From Microbacterium sp. CFH 31415 (GTDB lineage: Bacteria > Actinomycetota > Actinomycetes > Actinomycetales > Microbacteriaceae), in NCBI RefSeq assembly GCF_022538185.1, contig NZ_JAKYXC010000010.1, positions 62,001-126,000 of the forward strand: a DNA stretch of 64,000 nt. The letters are read 5' to 3'. Under the pieces are notes generated by a model. The model was not told the origin of the DNA. It did no database searches and was given only the letters and a program-made list of their open reading frames with translations. This document shows positions 52,195-61,519 of this stretch, piece by piece; positions within the stretch are counted from its first letter, which is position 1, and the number at the start of each line of letters is the position of its first letter. A program made the position numbers and the translations under genes.

Positions 52195-53040
52195 CTACGC
52201 TTCGCGGGTGATGGTCACCTTCACGTGCAGGTGGCTCTTGAACGGGCCGGCGTACACGCCTCGCAGGGGCGGCACGTCGCCGTAGTCGCGACCGCGGCCC
52301 ACCAGCACGTGGCGGTCTCCGATCTCGATGTTGTTGGTCGGGTCGAAGCCCTGCCACTCCCCGGCGAACCACTCGATCCACGCGTGGGACTCGCCCGTCA
52401 CCGCGACGCCGACGTCGGCCGACGGGCGCGGGTGCAGGTAGCCCGACACGTACCGCGCGGGGATGCCGACCTCGCGGAGCGCACCGAGGGTGATGTGCGC
52501 GATGTCCTGACAGACGCCCTTGCGCGCCTCCCACGCCTCGTGCGCCGTGGAGTGGACGCCGGTGATGCCGTGCATGTACTCGACGGCGTCGCCGATCCCT
52601 GTGGCGATCGCGTGCGCCGCCCGCCCCGGGTGGTCGTGGCCGGAGGCGATCGAGCGGGCCAGTTCGGCGACCTCGGGATGCGGGCGCGTGCGTCCCGTCT
52701 GCGTCATCTGTTCGACCGTCTCGATCGAACGCGCCGACTCGCGGGCGAGCCCGTGCCACGTCACGTCGACGTGCTCGAGCGGCCGTGGGCGCACCTCGAC
52801 GAGAGACTTGGCGGTGATCGTCAGCGCGGAATGCGGCGACAGCACGTCGAACGCGGCGACACGCGTGCCGAAGTAGTCGACGTACTGGTTCACCGACGTC
52901 GACGGCTCGATGTCGAGCGATGAGTTGAGGACGAACTGGCTGTCGGTCGAGCCCGGCAGCATGCGGGCCTCGTTGTAGGAGGCCGACACGTCACCCTGGT
53001 AGCTGAAGCCCGTCTGGTGCTCGATCCTGAGCCTTTTCAC
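52195..53040 (-). CDS. Transglutaminase-like cysteine protease-fold protein
   Basis: 281 residues. N-terminal bacterial transglutaminase-associated beta domain (RIEHQTGFSYQGDV), then the papain-like core: Cys in RKGVCQDIAHITLGAL, His in GESHAWIEWF and Asp in WQGFDPTNNIEIG. Last gene of a trio with an alpha-E protein and a circularly permuted ATP-grasp enzyme. In such clusters it is thought to cleave or process peptides made by the ligase. GTG start overlaps the alpha-E stop (GTGA). Confidence 0.93.
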   Translation of the reverse strand: MKRLRIEHQTGFSYQGDVSASYNEARMLPGSTDSQFVLNSSLDIEPSTSVNQYVDYFGTRVAAFDVLSPHSALTITAKSLVEVRPRPLEHVDVTWHGLARESARSIETVEQMTQTGRTRPHPEVAELARSIASGHDHPGRAAHAIATGIGDAVEYMHGITGVHSTAHEAWEARKGVCQDIAHITLGALREVGIPARYVSGYLHPRPSADVGVAVTGESHAWIEWFAGEWQGFDPTNNIEIGDRHVLVGRGRDYGDVPPLRGVYAGPFKSHLHVKVTITREA

Positions 53041-53969
53041 GAGATCTCTCCGATCCAGCTCGGCTCGGCCTGCGTCGGGAAGAACCGGCCCCGGATGGCC
53101 TCGGACGCCTCGCGCGTCACCTTCTGCACGCGGTCCATGTGCTGCGGCAGTTCACCGAGGATCTCGCCGATCGGCCTGTACTCGAGGTCGTTGCGGATCT
53201 GCCCGAGCGCTCGTAGCACGGTGTTGGAGTGGCCGACGCGATCGGCGCGGGGGTCGATGGCGCTCATGCACTCCTCGGCGCGCTGGATCGAGTAGATGAT
53301 CGACCGCGGGAAGAGCCGGTCGAGCAGCAGGAATTCGGCGGCGTTGCGGGCACTGGGCATGCCGCGGTAGGTGCGCAGGTACGCCTCGTAGGCGCCGCAC
53401 GATCGCAGGATGGTGGTCCAGGAGGGACCGGATGCCTCGGTCAGCGACCTCGTCGCGAGCAGACGCGCCGTCATGTCGGTGCGCTCGATGCTGCGGCCCA
53501 GCGTGAAGAACTGCCAGGCCTCGTCGCGGCTCGTCGACGAGTCGACGATGCCCACGGCGAGCGCCGCACGCTCACGCACCCACTGGAAGAACTCGTGCAC
53601 CTTGTCGGTCTGCAGCCGGCGCGGCATGCGCGCGTTGGTGGTGTTCAGCGTCTCCCACAGTTCGGTCGACACGATCTCGCGCGCACGGCGGGCGTTCTCA
53701 CGCGACGCCGTCAGCGCGTAGGCGATGCTCGACGGGTTCATGCGGTCGACGGCGAGACGGGCGAGCACGTCTTCCCGCCGCACGTGCTCCACTCCCTCCG
53801 GCGGGAACGAGCCCATGACGCTGAGCAGTGACCGGCAGGCGGTGTCCTCATCGATCCACGGATCCTCGAGCAGCAGCTGGAGGTGCACGTCGAGGATGCG
53901 CGCGGTGCCGTCGCTGCGCTCGATGTACCGCCCGATCCAGAAGAGACTCTCCGCGATGCGACTCAGCAC
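53037..53969 (-). CDS. Alpha-E domain protein (DUF403)
   Basis: 310 residues, nearly all helical. Starts MLSRIAESLFWIGRYIERSDGTAR, the alpha-E signature, with conserved FFQWVRERAALAVGIVDS and GRSIERTDMTARLL. Function unproven; always found with circularly permuted ATP-grasp and transglutaminase genes, probably as part of one peptide-forming system. GTG start overlaps the ATP-grasp stop by 7 bases. Confidence 0.93.
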   Translation of the reverse strand: MLSRIAESLFWIGRYIERSDGTARILDVHLQLLLEDPWIDEDTACRSLLSVMGSFPPEGVEHVRREDVLARLAVDRMNPSSIAYALTASRENARRAREIVSTELWETLNTTNARMPRRLQTDKVHEFFQWVRERAALAVGIVDSSTSRDEAWQFFTLGRSIERTDMTARLLATRSLTEASGPSWTTILRSCGAYEAYLRTYRGMPSARNAAEFLLLDRLFPRSIIYSIQRAEECMSAIDPRADRVGHSNTVLRALGQIRNDLEYRPIGEILGELPQHMDRVQKVTREASEAIRGRFFPTQAEPSWIGEIS

Positions 53970-55762
53970 GACGTCTCACCCCCGCCCAACTTGTCGCGAG
54001 ACTGCACTGGTGCACCGAGAGTGCGGCTACCGTCTGCTGTCTCGGTGCGCCGTTGAAGTCTCGCGGAGAATGGGGGGACGGATGCCTCGGCCTCGCCCTC
54101 GGACCGGGCCTGCTGCTGCTGCTCCTGCTGCTCCGAGCGGGTGCGCGGCCGGTCCTGCGGCGAGTGCGTCGGCTCGGGCTGGCCGTCGTAGATGATCGGG
54201 ATCGCCGCGGTGATCGTCGCGGCCTGGTCTGCCACGAGTCCGGAGACGCCGTTGCCCTGCCCGTACTCGACGTGCGAGGGGGCCGAGCCGCCGATGACCC
54301 AGGTGTCCTTCGACCCGCCGCCCTGGCTCGAGTTCACGACGAGCTGGCCCTCGGGGAGGGCGACGCGCGTGAGCCCTCCCGGCAGCACCCAGACATCCTC
54401 GCCGTCGTTCACGGCGAACGGTCGCAGGTCGGCGTGTCGCGGGCGCATGCCGTCCTCGACCAGCGTCGGGATCGTCGAGAGCATGACCACGGGCTGAGCG
54501 ATCCATCCGCGCGGGTCGGCGAGCAGCCGCTGCCGGAGCTTGTCGAGCTCGGCGGGTGAGGCATCCGGACCGACCACCAGTCCCTTGCCGCCCGACCCGT
54601 CGACCGGCTTGACCACGAGCTCGTCGAGACGGTCGAGCACCTCTTCGAGCGCGTTCGGGTCCTCGAGGCGCCAGGTGTCGACGTTCTTGAGGATCGGCTC
54701 CTCGGCCAGGTAGTAGCGGATGAGGTCGGGCACGTAGGTGTAGAGCAGCTTGTCGTCGGCGACGCCGTTGCCGACCGCGTTGGCGATCGTGACGTTGCCC
54801 AGGCGCGCCGCCAGCATGAGTCCGGGAGCGCCGAGCATGGAGTCGGCGCGGAACTGCAGCGGATCGAGGAACTCGTCGTCGACGCGGCGGTAGATCACGT
54901 CGACGCGCTTCGGCCCGCGGGTCGTGCGCATGAAGACCTTGCCGCCGACGCACAGCAGGTCGCGGCCCTCGACGAGCTCGACGCCCATGAGCCGCGCGAG
55001 CAGCGTGTGCTCGAAGTAGGCCGAGTTGTAGACACCCGGAGTGAGCACGACGACGTTCGGGTCTTCGATGCCCGCCGGAGCCGAGGCACGCAGCGCAGCG
55101 AGCAGCTTGTTCGGGTAGTCGCCGACCGGGCGGACGCGCATCGACACGAACAGCTCGGGCAGGGTCTGGGCCATGACCCGACGGTTCGAGATGACGTAGC
55201 TGACGCCCGACGGCACGCGCACGTTGTCTTCGAGCACACGCATCTCGCCGTGCTCGTCGCGGATGAGGTCGATGCCCGAGACCTGGATGCGCACGCCGTT
55301 CGCAGAGTGGATGCCCGCGGCCTGACGGTAGAAGTACTGCGACGACGCGATGAGCCCGGCGGGCAGCACCTCGTCGCGCACGCAGTGCTGGCGGCCGTAC
55401 GCATCGTCGAGGAACGCCTCGAGCGCCTTGACGCGCTGCTTCACGCCGGCCTCGATCCGCGACCACTCGTCGTACGTGATGACGCGGGGCACGGCGTCCA
55501 GCGGGAACGGCCGCTCCTCGCCCGCGAAGTCGAACGTGACGCCCTGCGCGAGGTACGAGCTGGCCAGCGAATCGGTGCGCCCGCGCAGCTCTTCCTGCGT
55601 CATCTGCGCGAGCGCCTGGTAGAGCTCGCGGTAGGCCTCGCGTGACTCCGCGAGCGCGCCCGGGTGGGCCGGGCTCCCGAACATCTCGTCGTACGCGGGG
55701 ACTCCGGAGGCCGTCTTGCGCGGCGCCAGAGTGGAGCCGTAGCCGTCGAAGAGATCACCCAT
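53963..55762 (-). CDS. Circularly permuted ATP-grasp protein
   Basis: 599 residues. Motifs YDEMFGSPAHPG, LEAFLDDAYGRQHCVRDEVLP, IDLIRDEHGEMRVLEDNVRV, NAVGNGVADDKLLYTYVPD and LVVKPVDGSGGKGLVVGP define the family. Predicted amide/peptide ligase using ATP; forms an operon with the alpha-E and transglutaminase genes. The last 60 or so residues are Gln/Glu-rich then basic, and the final 30 are encoded by a palindromic repeat (53995-54065), suggesting that the native C-terminus was extended by insertion. First gene of its operon; divergent from the molybdopterin enzyme gene. Confidence 0.93.
   Translation of the reverse strand: MGDLFDGYGSTLAPRKTASGVPAYDEMFGSPAHPGALAESREAYRELYQALAQMTQEELRGRTDSLASSYLAQGVTFDFAGEERPFPLDAVPRVITYDEWSRIEAGVKQRVKALEAFLDDAYGRQHCVRDEVLPAGLIASSQYFYRQAAGIHSANGVRIQVSGIDLIRDEHGEMRVLEDNVRVPSGVSYVISNRRVMAQTLPELFVSMRVRPVGDYPNKLLAALRASAPAGIEDPNVVVLTPGVYNSAYFEHTLLARLMGVELVEGRDLLCVGGKVFMRTTRGPKRVDVIYRRVDDEFLDPLQFRADSMLGAPGLMLAARLGNVTIANAVGNGVADDKLLYTYVPDLIRYYLAEEPILKNVDTWRLEDPNALEEVLDRLDELVVKPVDGSGGKGLVVGPDASPAELDKLRQRLLADPRGWIAQPVVMLSTIPTLVEDGMRPRHADLRPFAVNDGEDVWVLPGGLTRVALPEGQLVVNSSQGGGSKDTWVIGGSAPSHVEYGQGNGVSGLVADQAATITAAIPIIYDGQPEPTHSPQDRPRTRSEQQEQQQQARSEGEAEASVPPFSARLQRRTETADGSRTLGAPVQSRDKLGGGETSC
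53995..54065. repeat. 71-bp palindromic element inside the ATP-grasp gene
   Basis: The left arm contains CGCGAGACT-N8-GCACCGAGA and the right arm AGTCTCGCG preceded by TCTCGGTGC; aligned, about 22 of 26 positions pair around a loop of roughly 19 bases. It lies within the last codons of the ATP-grasp gene. Distinct from the other two palindrome families, though the loop of the 10082 element holds a similar CTCGGTGC...CAGTCTCG string. Confidence 0.7.
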
Positions 55763-55846
55763 GCGGAAAGCCTAGTCGCGGCGGTGTTGCCGACGTGTTT
55801 CGCTCCCACTGGCCCCGAGCACCGCCGCGGGTCGTACGCTGGCATC

Positions 55847-57412
55847 GTGGCGAAGTCGCGCGGGGAACGCGGCATCCCGTCCCCCCTCGCGTGGGTGGCA
55901 GGAGTGGGCGCCGTCGCGCTCGGCGCCGGGCTCGGAGACCTGCTGGCCGCACTCATCGCGCCCAGCTCCGGCCCGTTCGTCGCGGTGGGCGGCACGCTCA
56001 TCGACCTGGCTCCGCCGTGGGCGAAGGACACCGCGATCGCCCTGTTCGGCACCGCCGACAAGTTCGCCCTGATCGTCGGCATCGCACTCGTGGTGCTCGT
56101 GCTCGCCGCGCTCGCCGGCTGGCTGGAAGCTCGGCGTCCGCCGTGGGGTCGCGTGGTGGTGCTCGCGTTCGGCGTGCTGGGCGCCGTCATCGCGATGACG
56201 CGTCCGAACGCGGGCGCGCTGTCGTGGCTGCCGTCCACGTTCGCCGGCGTGGCCGGCGCGGTCGCCCTATGGTGGCTGATCCGGCGACTGCGGCCCGACG
56301 ACGCCCCGGTGACCGGCCCCGCACCACCCGGCACACAAACCGCGCCGAGCCGTCGCAGCTTCCTGGCATGGTCGGCGGGCGCTGCGGCCGCAGGCCTCCT
56401 CGCGGCCGTCGCCGCGAGCGCCATGCGCGCGACGGACGCGGCGCTCACCGCCATCAGGGCCGTCGTCCTGCCGACCCCGGCCGCGAAGGCGCCGGCCGTT
56501 CCGGCGACGGCGGAGCTCGGCATCCCCGGCCTCGCGACGGTGATCACCCCGAACGACGAGTTCTACCGGATCGACACCGCGCTCGTCGTACCCCGCGTCG
56601 ACCCGGCGGAGTGGTCGCTGCGCATCCACGGGATGGTCGCCGAGGAGGTCGTGCTGACGTGGGACGAGCTGCTGCGGCTTCCGCTCGAGGAGAGCTACAC
56701 GACTCTCGCGTGCGTGTCGAACGAGGTGGGCGGATCGCTGATCGGCAACGCCCGGTGGCTGGGCTACCCCATGCGCGAGCTGCTCGCCCGCGCACGACCG
56801 ACGCCGGGGGCGGACATGGTGCTGTCGCGGTCGATCGACGGGTTCACGGCATCCACTCCCCTCGAAGCACTCACCGATGACCGCAACGCGCTCCTCGCCG
56901 TCGGGATGAACGGCGAGCCGCTGCCGCCTGAGCACGGGTTCCCGGTGCGGATGGTCGTCCCGGGCCTCTATGGCTACGTGTCGGCGACCAAGTGGATCAC
57001 CGAACTCACGGTGACCACGTTCGCTGCCGACGAGGCCTACTGGACGCCGCGAGGCTGGTCGGAGCGCGGGCCCATCAAGGTGCAGTCCCGCATCGACGTG
57101 CCGCGCAGAGCACAGGGCCTCAAGGCCGGTGACACCGTGATCGCCGGCGTCGCCTGGCAGCAGGGAGTCGGCATCGAGGCCGTCGAGGTGCAGATCGACG
57201 ACGGTGACTGGAGGCCCGCTGAACTGGCGACGGCCATCTCGGACGACACCTGGGTGCAGTGGAGCCTTCCGTGGAGGGCCGAGGCCGGCGACCACCTCAT
57301 ACGCTGCCGCGCCACGAACCGCGAGGGAGAGGTGCAGACGTCGGAGCGGGCGCACCCGGCGCCGGACGGGGCGAGCGGATGGCACGAGCGGTTCATCACC
57401 GTGTTCGAGTGA
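55847..57412 (+). CDS. Membrane-bound molybdopterin-dependent oxidoreductase
   Basis: 521 residues from the GTG at 55847 (TACGCT 6 bases upstream, probably leaderless). Four predicted membrane helices in the first 150 residues, then an RRSFLAW segment before another hydrophobic stretch, resembling a twin-arginine element. The sulfite-oxidase-fold domain (about 215-430) has LRIHGMVAEEVVLTWDELL, the molybdenum-ligand Cys in TTLACVSNEVGG and HGFPVRMVVPGLYGYVSATK. A C-terminal Mo-co dimerisation-like domain follows. Catalyses an extracytoplasmic redox reaction; substrate unknown. Confidence 0.92.
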   Translation: MAKSRGERGIPSPLAWVAGVGAVALGAGLGDLLAALIAPSSGPFVAVGGTLIDLAPPWAKDTAIALFGTADKFALIVGIALVVLVLAALAGWLEARRPPWGRVVVLAFGVLGAVIAMTRPNAGALSWLPSTFAGVAGAVALWWLIRRLRPDDAPVTGPAPPGTQTAPSRRSFLAWSAGAAAAGLLAAVAASAMRATDAALTAIRAVVLPTPAAKAPAVPATAELGIPGLATVITPNDEFYRIDTALVVPRVDPAEWSLRIHGMVAEEVVLTWDELLRLPLEESYTTLACVSNEVGGSLIGNARWLGYPMRELLARARPTPGADMVLSRSIDGFTASTPLEALTDDRNALLAVGMNGEPLPPEHGFPVRMVVPGLYGYVSATKWITELTVTTFAADEAYWTPRGWSERGPIKVQSRIDVPRRAQGLKAGDTVIAGVAWQQGVGIEAVEVQIDDGDWRPAELATAISDDTWVQWSLPWRAEAGDHLIRCRATNREGEVQTSERAHPAPDGASGWHERFITVFE

Positions 57413-57478
57413 GCTCGGCATCGACCAGAAGGCGGTGACCGGTAGCATTCGGGAGAACCCCACTCATCCGGAGGTCTG

Positions 57479-58231
57479 GTGCAGGAACCCCTCGATCGCT
57501 TCGTGCTCCGTCTGCTCGAACTCGCGACGGTCGACGACGGGACCGGCGCGCGCCGCCTGCCGCCCGAGCGCGAGCTGGGTGACGCCCTGGGCATGAGCCG
57601 CGGCGCGCTGCGCGAACAGCTCTCGGTGCTGGAGCGCCTCGGATTCCTCCGCCGCACGCAGGGACGCGGCACCTACATCGACACGCCCTCGTACGGGTTC
57701 GTCCGCATGTACTTCACCATCGCGCAGTCGCTGGGCTACATCACCGGCCCGCACGTCGCCGAAGCCCGAGTGCTCGTCGAGGAGGCCGTCGCCGAAGCGG
57801 CCGCGCGCAAGGCGACCACCGCGCAGATCGACGATCTGCGCGGTGCGCTCGAGCGCATGAACGCCGCCGAGGCGTCGGGCGACATCGAGCGGGCGCACGA
57901 GGCCGACGCCGACTTCCACCGGCGTCTGCTCGGCGTGGTCGACAACCCCGTGCTCGATCTGCTGCGCGAGGGCCTTCAGCGCGCGCTCAACGACGACATG
58001 CGCGCCCGTCGCGAGGCGGTCACCCGCGACGGCTCGGGCACCGCGTTCGACCTGTCGCACGACGACATCGTCGCGGCGATCGCGGCCGGCGATCCCGAGG
58101 GCGCCCGCATCGCGATGCGCCGGCACTTCGGCATCACGACCGCCGGCATCACACTGACCGGCGGCGCCGAACCCGGCGTCGCAGAGACCGGCGCAGCTGA
58201 AGCCGACGTGGCAGACGTCGTGGCGCGCTAG
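57479..58231 (+). CDS. GntR-family (FadR/FCD) regulator
   Basis: 250 residues from a GTG with GGAGGT 4 bases upstream. N-terminal winged helix: RRLPPERELGDALGMSRGALREQLSVLERLGFL (seen in pieces, with the recognition helix around MSRGALREQL). The C-terminal FCD domain has the metal-binding pattern D/H...H in HEADADFHRRLLG and MRRHFGI. Convergent with rocD, ending 2 bases from its stop; regulation of the rocD-ddaH pair is plausible but unproven. Confidence 0.88.
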   Translation: MQEPLDRFVLRLLELATVDDGTGARRLPPERELGDALGMSRGALREQLSVLERLGFLRRTQGRGTYIDTPSYGFVRMYFTIAQSLGYITGPHVAEARVLVEEAVAEAAARKATTAQIDDLRGALERMNAAEASGDIERAHEADADFHRRLLGVVDNPVLDLLREGLQRALNDDMRARREAVTRDGSGTAFDLSHDDIVAAIAAGDPEGARIAMRRHFGITTAGITLTGGAEPGVAETGAAEADVADVVAR

Positions 58232-58233
58232 CC

Positions 58234-59460
58234 TCAGCCCGCGAGGACGAACCGCAGCTGCTCGACCGCCCAGTCGAGCTCGGTCGCGCGGATCACCAGC
58301 GGCGGAGCGATGCGGATCGTCTGCCCGTGGGTGTCCTTCGCGAGCACGCCGCGCGCGATGAGCCGCTCGGCGATCTCGCGACCCGTGGCGACCGCCGGGT
58401 CGATGTCGACCCCGGCCCACAGCCCGGCGACGCGCACCGCGGTGACGCCCTCGCCCACGAGCGACTGCAGGCGCGCTTCGAGGTGCTCGCCGAGCGCCTT
58501 CGCCCGCGTCTGGAACTCGCCGGTCTGCAGCATCTCGACGACGCGCAGCCCCACGGCGGCGGCCAGCGGGTTGCCGCCGAACGTCGAGCCGTGCTCGCCG
58601 GGACGGATCACGCCGAGGATCTCGCGGTCGGCGACGACGGCGGAGAGGGGAAGGATGCCGCCGCCCAGCGCCTTGCCGAGCAGGTACACGTCGGGCACGA
58701 CGCCTTCGCGATCGCACGCGAACGTCTCGCCGACGCGGCCGAGGCCGGACTGGATCTCGTCGGCGATGAACAGCACGTCGTGCTTCGTGCAGATGTCTCG
58801 GACCGCCCGCAGGTAGCCCTCGGGCGGCAGCACGACACCCGCCTCGCCCTGGATCGGCTCGATGAGCACCGCGGCCGTCGACGGGGTGATGGCCGCCTCG
58901 ATGGCGGCGGCGTCGCCGTACGGCACGCCCACGAAGCCCGGCGTGAAGGGACCGAACCCGTCGCGCGCCTGCGGGTCGTCGCTGAAGCCGACGATCGTGG
59001 TGGTGCGGCCGTGGAAGTTCCCGTGCGCGACGACGACGGTCGCGGCATCCGGCTCGATCCCCTTCACGCGGTAGCCCCACGCGCGCGCGACCTTGATGCC
59101 GGTCTCCACCGCCTCGGCGCCGGTGTTCATCGGCAGCACCAGGTCCTTGCCGCACAGCTCGGCCAGCGCAGCCGCGAACGGACCGAGGCGGTCGTTGTGG
59201 TACGCCCGGCTGGTGAGCGTCAGGCGGTTGAGCTGCTCCTGCGCGGCGGCGAGGATCGCAGGGTGCCCGTGGCCGAAGTTGAGTGCCGAGTAGGCCGAGA
59301 GCAGGTCGAGGTAGCGCTTGCCCTCGACGTCGGTCACCCACGCTCCCTCACCGCGCGAGATCACGACGGGCAGCGGGTGGTAGTTGTGCGCGACGTGCGC
59401 GCGCTCATCGGCGATGATGCGGGCCATCGCGGTGTCGACGTCCGGCGAGGTGGAGGTCAT
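58234..59460 (-). CDS. rocD: Ornithine aminotransferase
   Basis: 408 residues from the ATG at 59460 (GGAGACGAC just upstream). Class III PLP aminotransferase: LDLLSAYSALNFGHGHP, MNTGAEAVETGIKVAR, the PLP-stacking IADEIQSGLGRVG and Schiff-base Lys in LLGKALGGGILPLSAV; EHGSTFGGNPLAAAV is typical of RocD. Converts ornithine and 2-oxoglutarate to glutamate semialdehyde and glutamate. Follows ddaH by 11 bases, so one arginine/ornithine breakdown unit. Confidence 0.95.
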   Translation of the reverse strand: MTSTSPDVDTAMARIIADERAHVAHNYHPLPVVISRGEGAWVTDVEGKRYLDLLSAYSALNFGHGHPAILAAAQEQLNRLTLTSRAYHNDRLGPFAAALAELCGKDLVLPMNTGAEAVETGIKVARAWGYRVKGIEPDAATVVVAHGNFHGRTTTIVGFSDDPQARDGFGPFTPGFVGVPYGDAAAIEAAITPSTAAVLIEPIQGEAGVVLPPEGYLRAVRDICTKHDVLFIADEIQSGLGRVGETFACDREGVVPDVYLLGKALGGGILPLSAVVADREILGVIRPGEHGSTFGGNPLAAAVGLRVVEMLQTGEFQTRAKALGEHLEARLQSLVGEGVTAVRVAGLWAGVDIDPAVATGREIAERLIARGVLAKDTHGQTIRIAPPLVIRATELDWAVEQLRFVLAG

Positions 59461-59471
59461 GTCGTCTCCTG

Positions 59472-60356
59472 TCAGCGCCGCAGCTCGAGCGTGCAGCACT
59501 TGATGCCGCCGCCGCCGAGCAGCAGCTCGGAGAGGTCGACGAGCACCGGGTTGTAACCCCGCTCGCGCAGCTGGGCTTCGAAGCCCTTCGCGCGCGGCGA
59601 GATGATCACGTTGAGGCCGTCGCTGGCCGAGTTCAGGCCGAACACGGCACCGTCCTCGTCGGCGACGAGGATCGCGTCGGGGTAGCGCTCCTCGAGGATG
59701 CGGCGACTCGGCTCGTCGAACGCGCCGGGCAGGTAGGCGATGTTCGCCTTCTCGACGCCGCCCTCCCCCTGCACCGGGTCGAGGACCGAGATCGCGGTGT
59801 CGAGGTGGTAGAAGCGGGGATCGACGAGGTTGAGGCTCACGACCTCCTTGCCGAAGACCTCGCCGAGCTCGCGGTGGCTGTCACCCGTCGAGCGGAAGCC
59901 GGTGCCGGCGAGGATGGTGTCGCCGACGAGCAGGAAGTCGCCCTCGCCCTCGTTCACCTCTTCGGGCTCGGCGACCTCGAAGCCGTTGGCCGCGAACCAC
60001 TCCATGAACGCCGGACCCTCGGGCACACGCTCCTGGAAGCGGAACTTCGCGCCGTACGCGACCCCTCCGATGATGAACCCGCCGTTGGCGGTGTAGACCA
60101 TGTCGGGCAGCCCCTCGATCGGGTCGATCAGCTGCACGTCGTGGCCGAGCGAGATGTACGTGTCGTACAGCGTCTGCCACTGCTCGACCGCCTTGGCCGT
60201 GTCGGTCGGGTTCGCCGGCTCCATCCAGGGGTTGATCGTGTAGCTGACCGTGAAGTGCTCGGGGCGGCACATCAGGTAGCTGCGGTGCTGCTGGATGCGG
60301 GTGACGGATGCCTCGGCCGTGGCGGCGGGGGCGGGCGCGGTGTTCTGCGTGGACAT
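59472..60356 (-). CDS. ddaH: Dimethylargininase / arginine-modifying enzyme
   Basis: 294 residues of the amidinotransferase superfamily. DMVYTANGGFIIGG gives the substrate Asp, GEGDFLLVGDTILAG a conserved loop, FYHLDTAISVLDP the catalytic His and GGGGIKCCTLELRR the nucleophilic Cys. Hydrolyses a guanidino substrate, methylarginine or arginine itself, to citrulline or a related product. Pairing with rocD is common in actinobacteria and suggests that some members make ornithine from arginine, so the exact reaction is open. First gene of the pair. Confidence 0.88.
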   Translation of the reverse strand: MSTQNTAPAPAATAEASVTRIQQHRSYLMCRPEHFTVSYTINPWMEPANPTDTAKAVEQWQTLYDTYISLGHDVQLIDPIEGLPDMVYTANGGFIIGGVAYGAKFRFQERVPEGPAFMEWFAANGFEVAEPEEVNEGEGDFLLVGDTILAGTGFRSTGDSHRELGEVFGKEVVSLNLVDPRFYHLDTAISVLDPVQGEGGVEKANIAYLPGAFDEPSRRILEERYPDAILVADEDGAVFGLNSASDGLNVIISPRAKGFEAQLRERGYNPVLVDLSELLLGGGGIKCCTLELRR

Positions 60357-60486
60357 CTTGCTCCTGACGAAGGGGCGGCGGACGCTGTCCAGAGGCCCGG
60401 CGGAGCTGCGGAAGCCGGCAACCGGGCACGCCGGATCCATTGTCTCACGTCACCTGGGAAGGGCCTGGATCACCCCCAGGGCGGTG

Positions 60487-61518
60487 TCACGCGATGGTGA
60501 CGACCGTCTTCCCGACGGCATGGCGGCCATCGACGTGTGCGAGCGCGTCACCCGCTTCGGCCAGCGGCCAGGTGCGCTCGATCACCGGTGCGAGGCGCCC
60601 GTCGGCGGCGAGCGCGAGGAGTTCGGCAAGGACGTCGGTCTTCGCCACGGCTGCGAGTGGGCGCAGCGGACGCTTCGAGCCGATCGAGCGCAGCGTGGCC
60701 GTGATGATGCGGCCGATCGGCCCGAGAACGCGCCCACCCTCGCCCGACACGAGCACCACGGCGCCGCCGTCGTGCACCAGGGGCTGCAGCGATCGCAGCG
60801 ACGAGGTGCCGGCGATGTCGATGACGACGTCGAACGCCTCCGCGCCGAGTTCGGGCGACCCGGGCTGCACGGTGCGGTAGTCGAAGGTGCGGGATGCGCC
60901 GAGTCGCTCCACCAGCTCGCGACTGCGCTCTCCGCACAGCGCCCACACGTCGGCGCCGCGCAGCGTGGCGAGCTGCACGGTGAGCGTGCCGACACCGCCG
61001 GAGGCCCCGATCACGAGAACCCGCATGCCCTCCGCCACGCCGCCCCGCTCGAGCGCCTGCCACGCCGTGCCGCCGGCGATCGGGAGCGCGGCGGCGATGA
61101 CGGGATCGAGCGCGGCGGGGCGCCGGACGAGCCGCTTCACCGGTGCGACCGCGTAACCCGCGAGCCCGCCGCCGCCGGGCAGCTCGCACACGACCTCGTC
61201 GCCCGGCGCGAACCCGGTGACGCCTTCGCCGAGCGCGATCACTGTGCCCGCGGCATCCATCCCCCGCACCGGCTGCGCCGGCCTGCGCAGTCCGAACGCG
61301 AGACGCAGGAGGAGCGGCTCACCGCGCATCACGCGCGTGTCGCCGTTGTTGACGCCGGTCGCGCGCAGGCGGAGCAGCACCTCGCCGTGACCGGGGGCGG
61401 GCACGTCGATGCGCTCGGGGCGGACGGTCTCGGGGCCGCCGTACCTGCGCTGGACCCATGCGGTCATGCCGTCGGTCGAGAGCGACGCGTCGCGCGCGCC
61501 GGGGGATGTCGCAGTCAT
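60487..61518 (-). CDS. Zinc-independent MDR alcohol dehydrogenase / quinone oxidoreductase
   Basis: 343 residues from the ATG at 61518. MDR fold: VLLRLRATGVNNGDTRVMRG, RGMDAAGTVIALGEGV, GDEVVCELPGGGGLAGYA and the NAD(P) loop VLVIGASGGVGTLTVQLA. No catalytic-zinc Cys/His pattern, so a quinone-reductase-like enzyme. One base separates its ATG from the stop of the XRE regulator gene, so it belongs to that operon. Confidence 0.9.
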   Translation of the reverse strand: MTATSPGARDASLSTDGMTAWVQRRYGGPETVRPERIDVPAPGHGEVLLRLRATGVNNGDTRVMRGEPLLLRLAFGLRRPAQPVRGMDAAGTVIALGEGVTGFAPGDEVVCELPGGGGLAGYAVAPVKRLVRRPAALDPVIAAALPIAGGTAWQALERGGVAEGMRVLVIGASGGVGTLTVQLATLRGADVWALCGERSRELVERLGASRTFDYRTVQPGSPELGAEAFDVVIDIAGTSSLRSLQPLVHDGGAVVLVSGEGGRVLGPIGRIITATLRSIGSKRPLRPLAAVAKTDVLAELLALAADGRLAPVIERTWPLAEAGDALAHVDGRHAVGKTVVTIA

Positions 61519-61519
61519 G

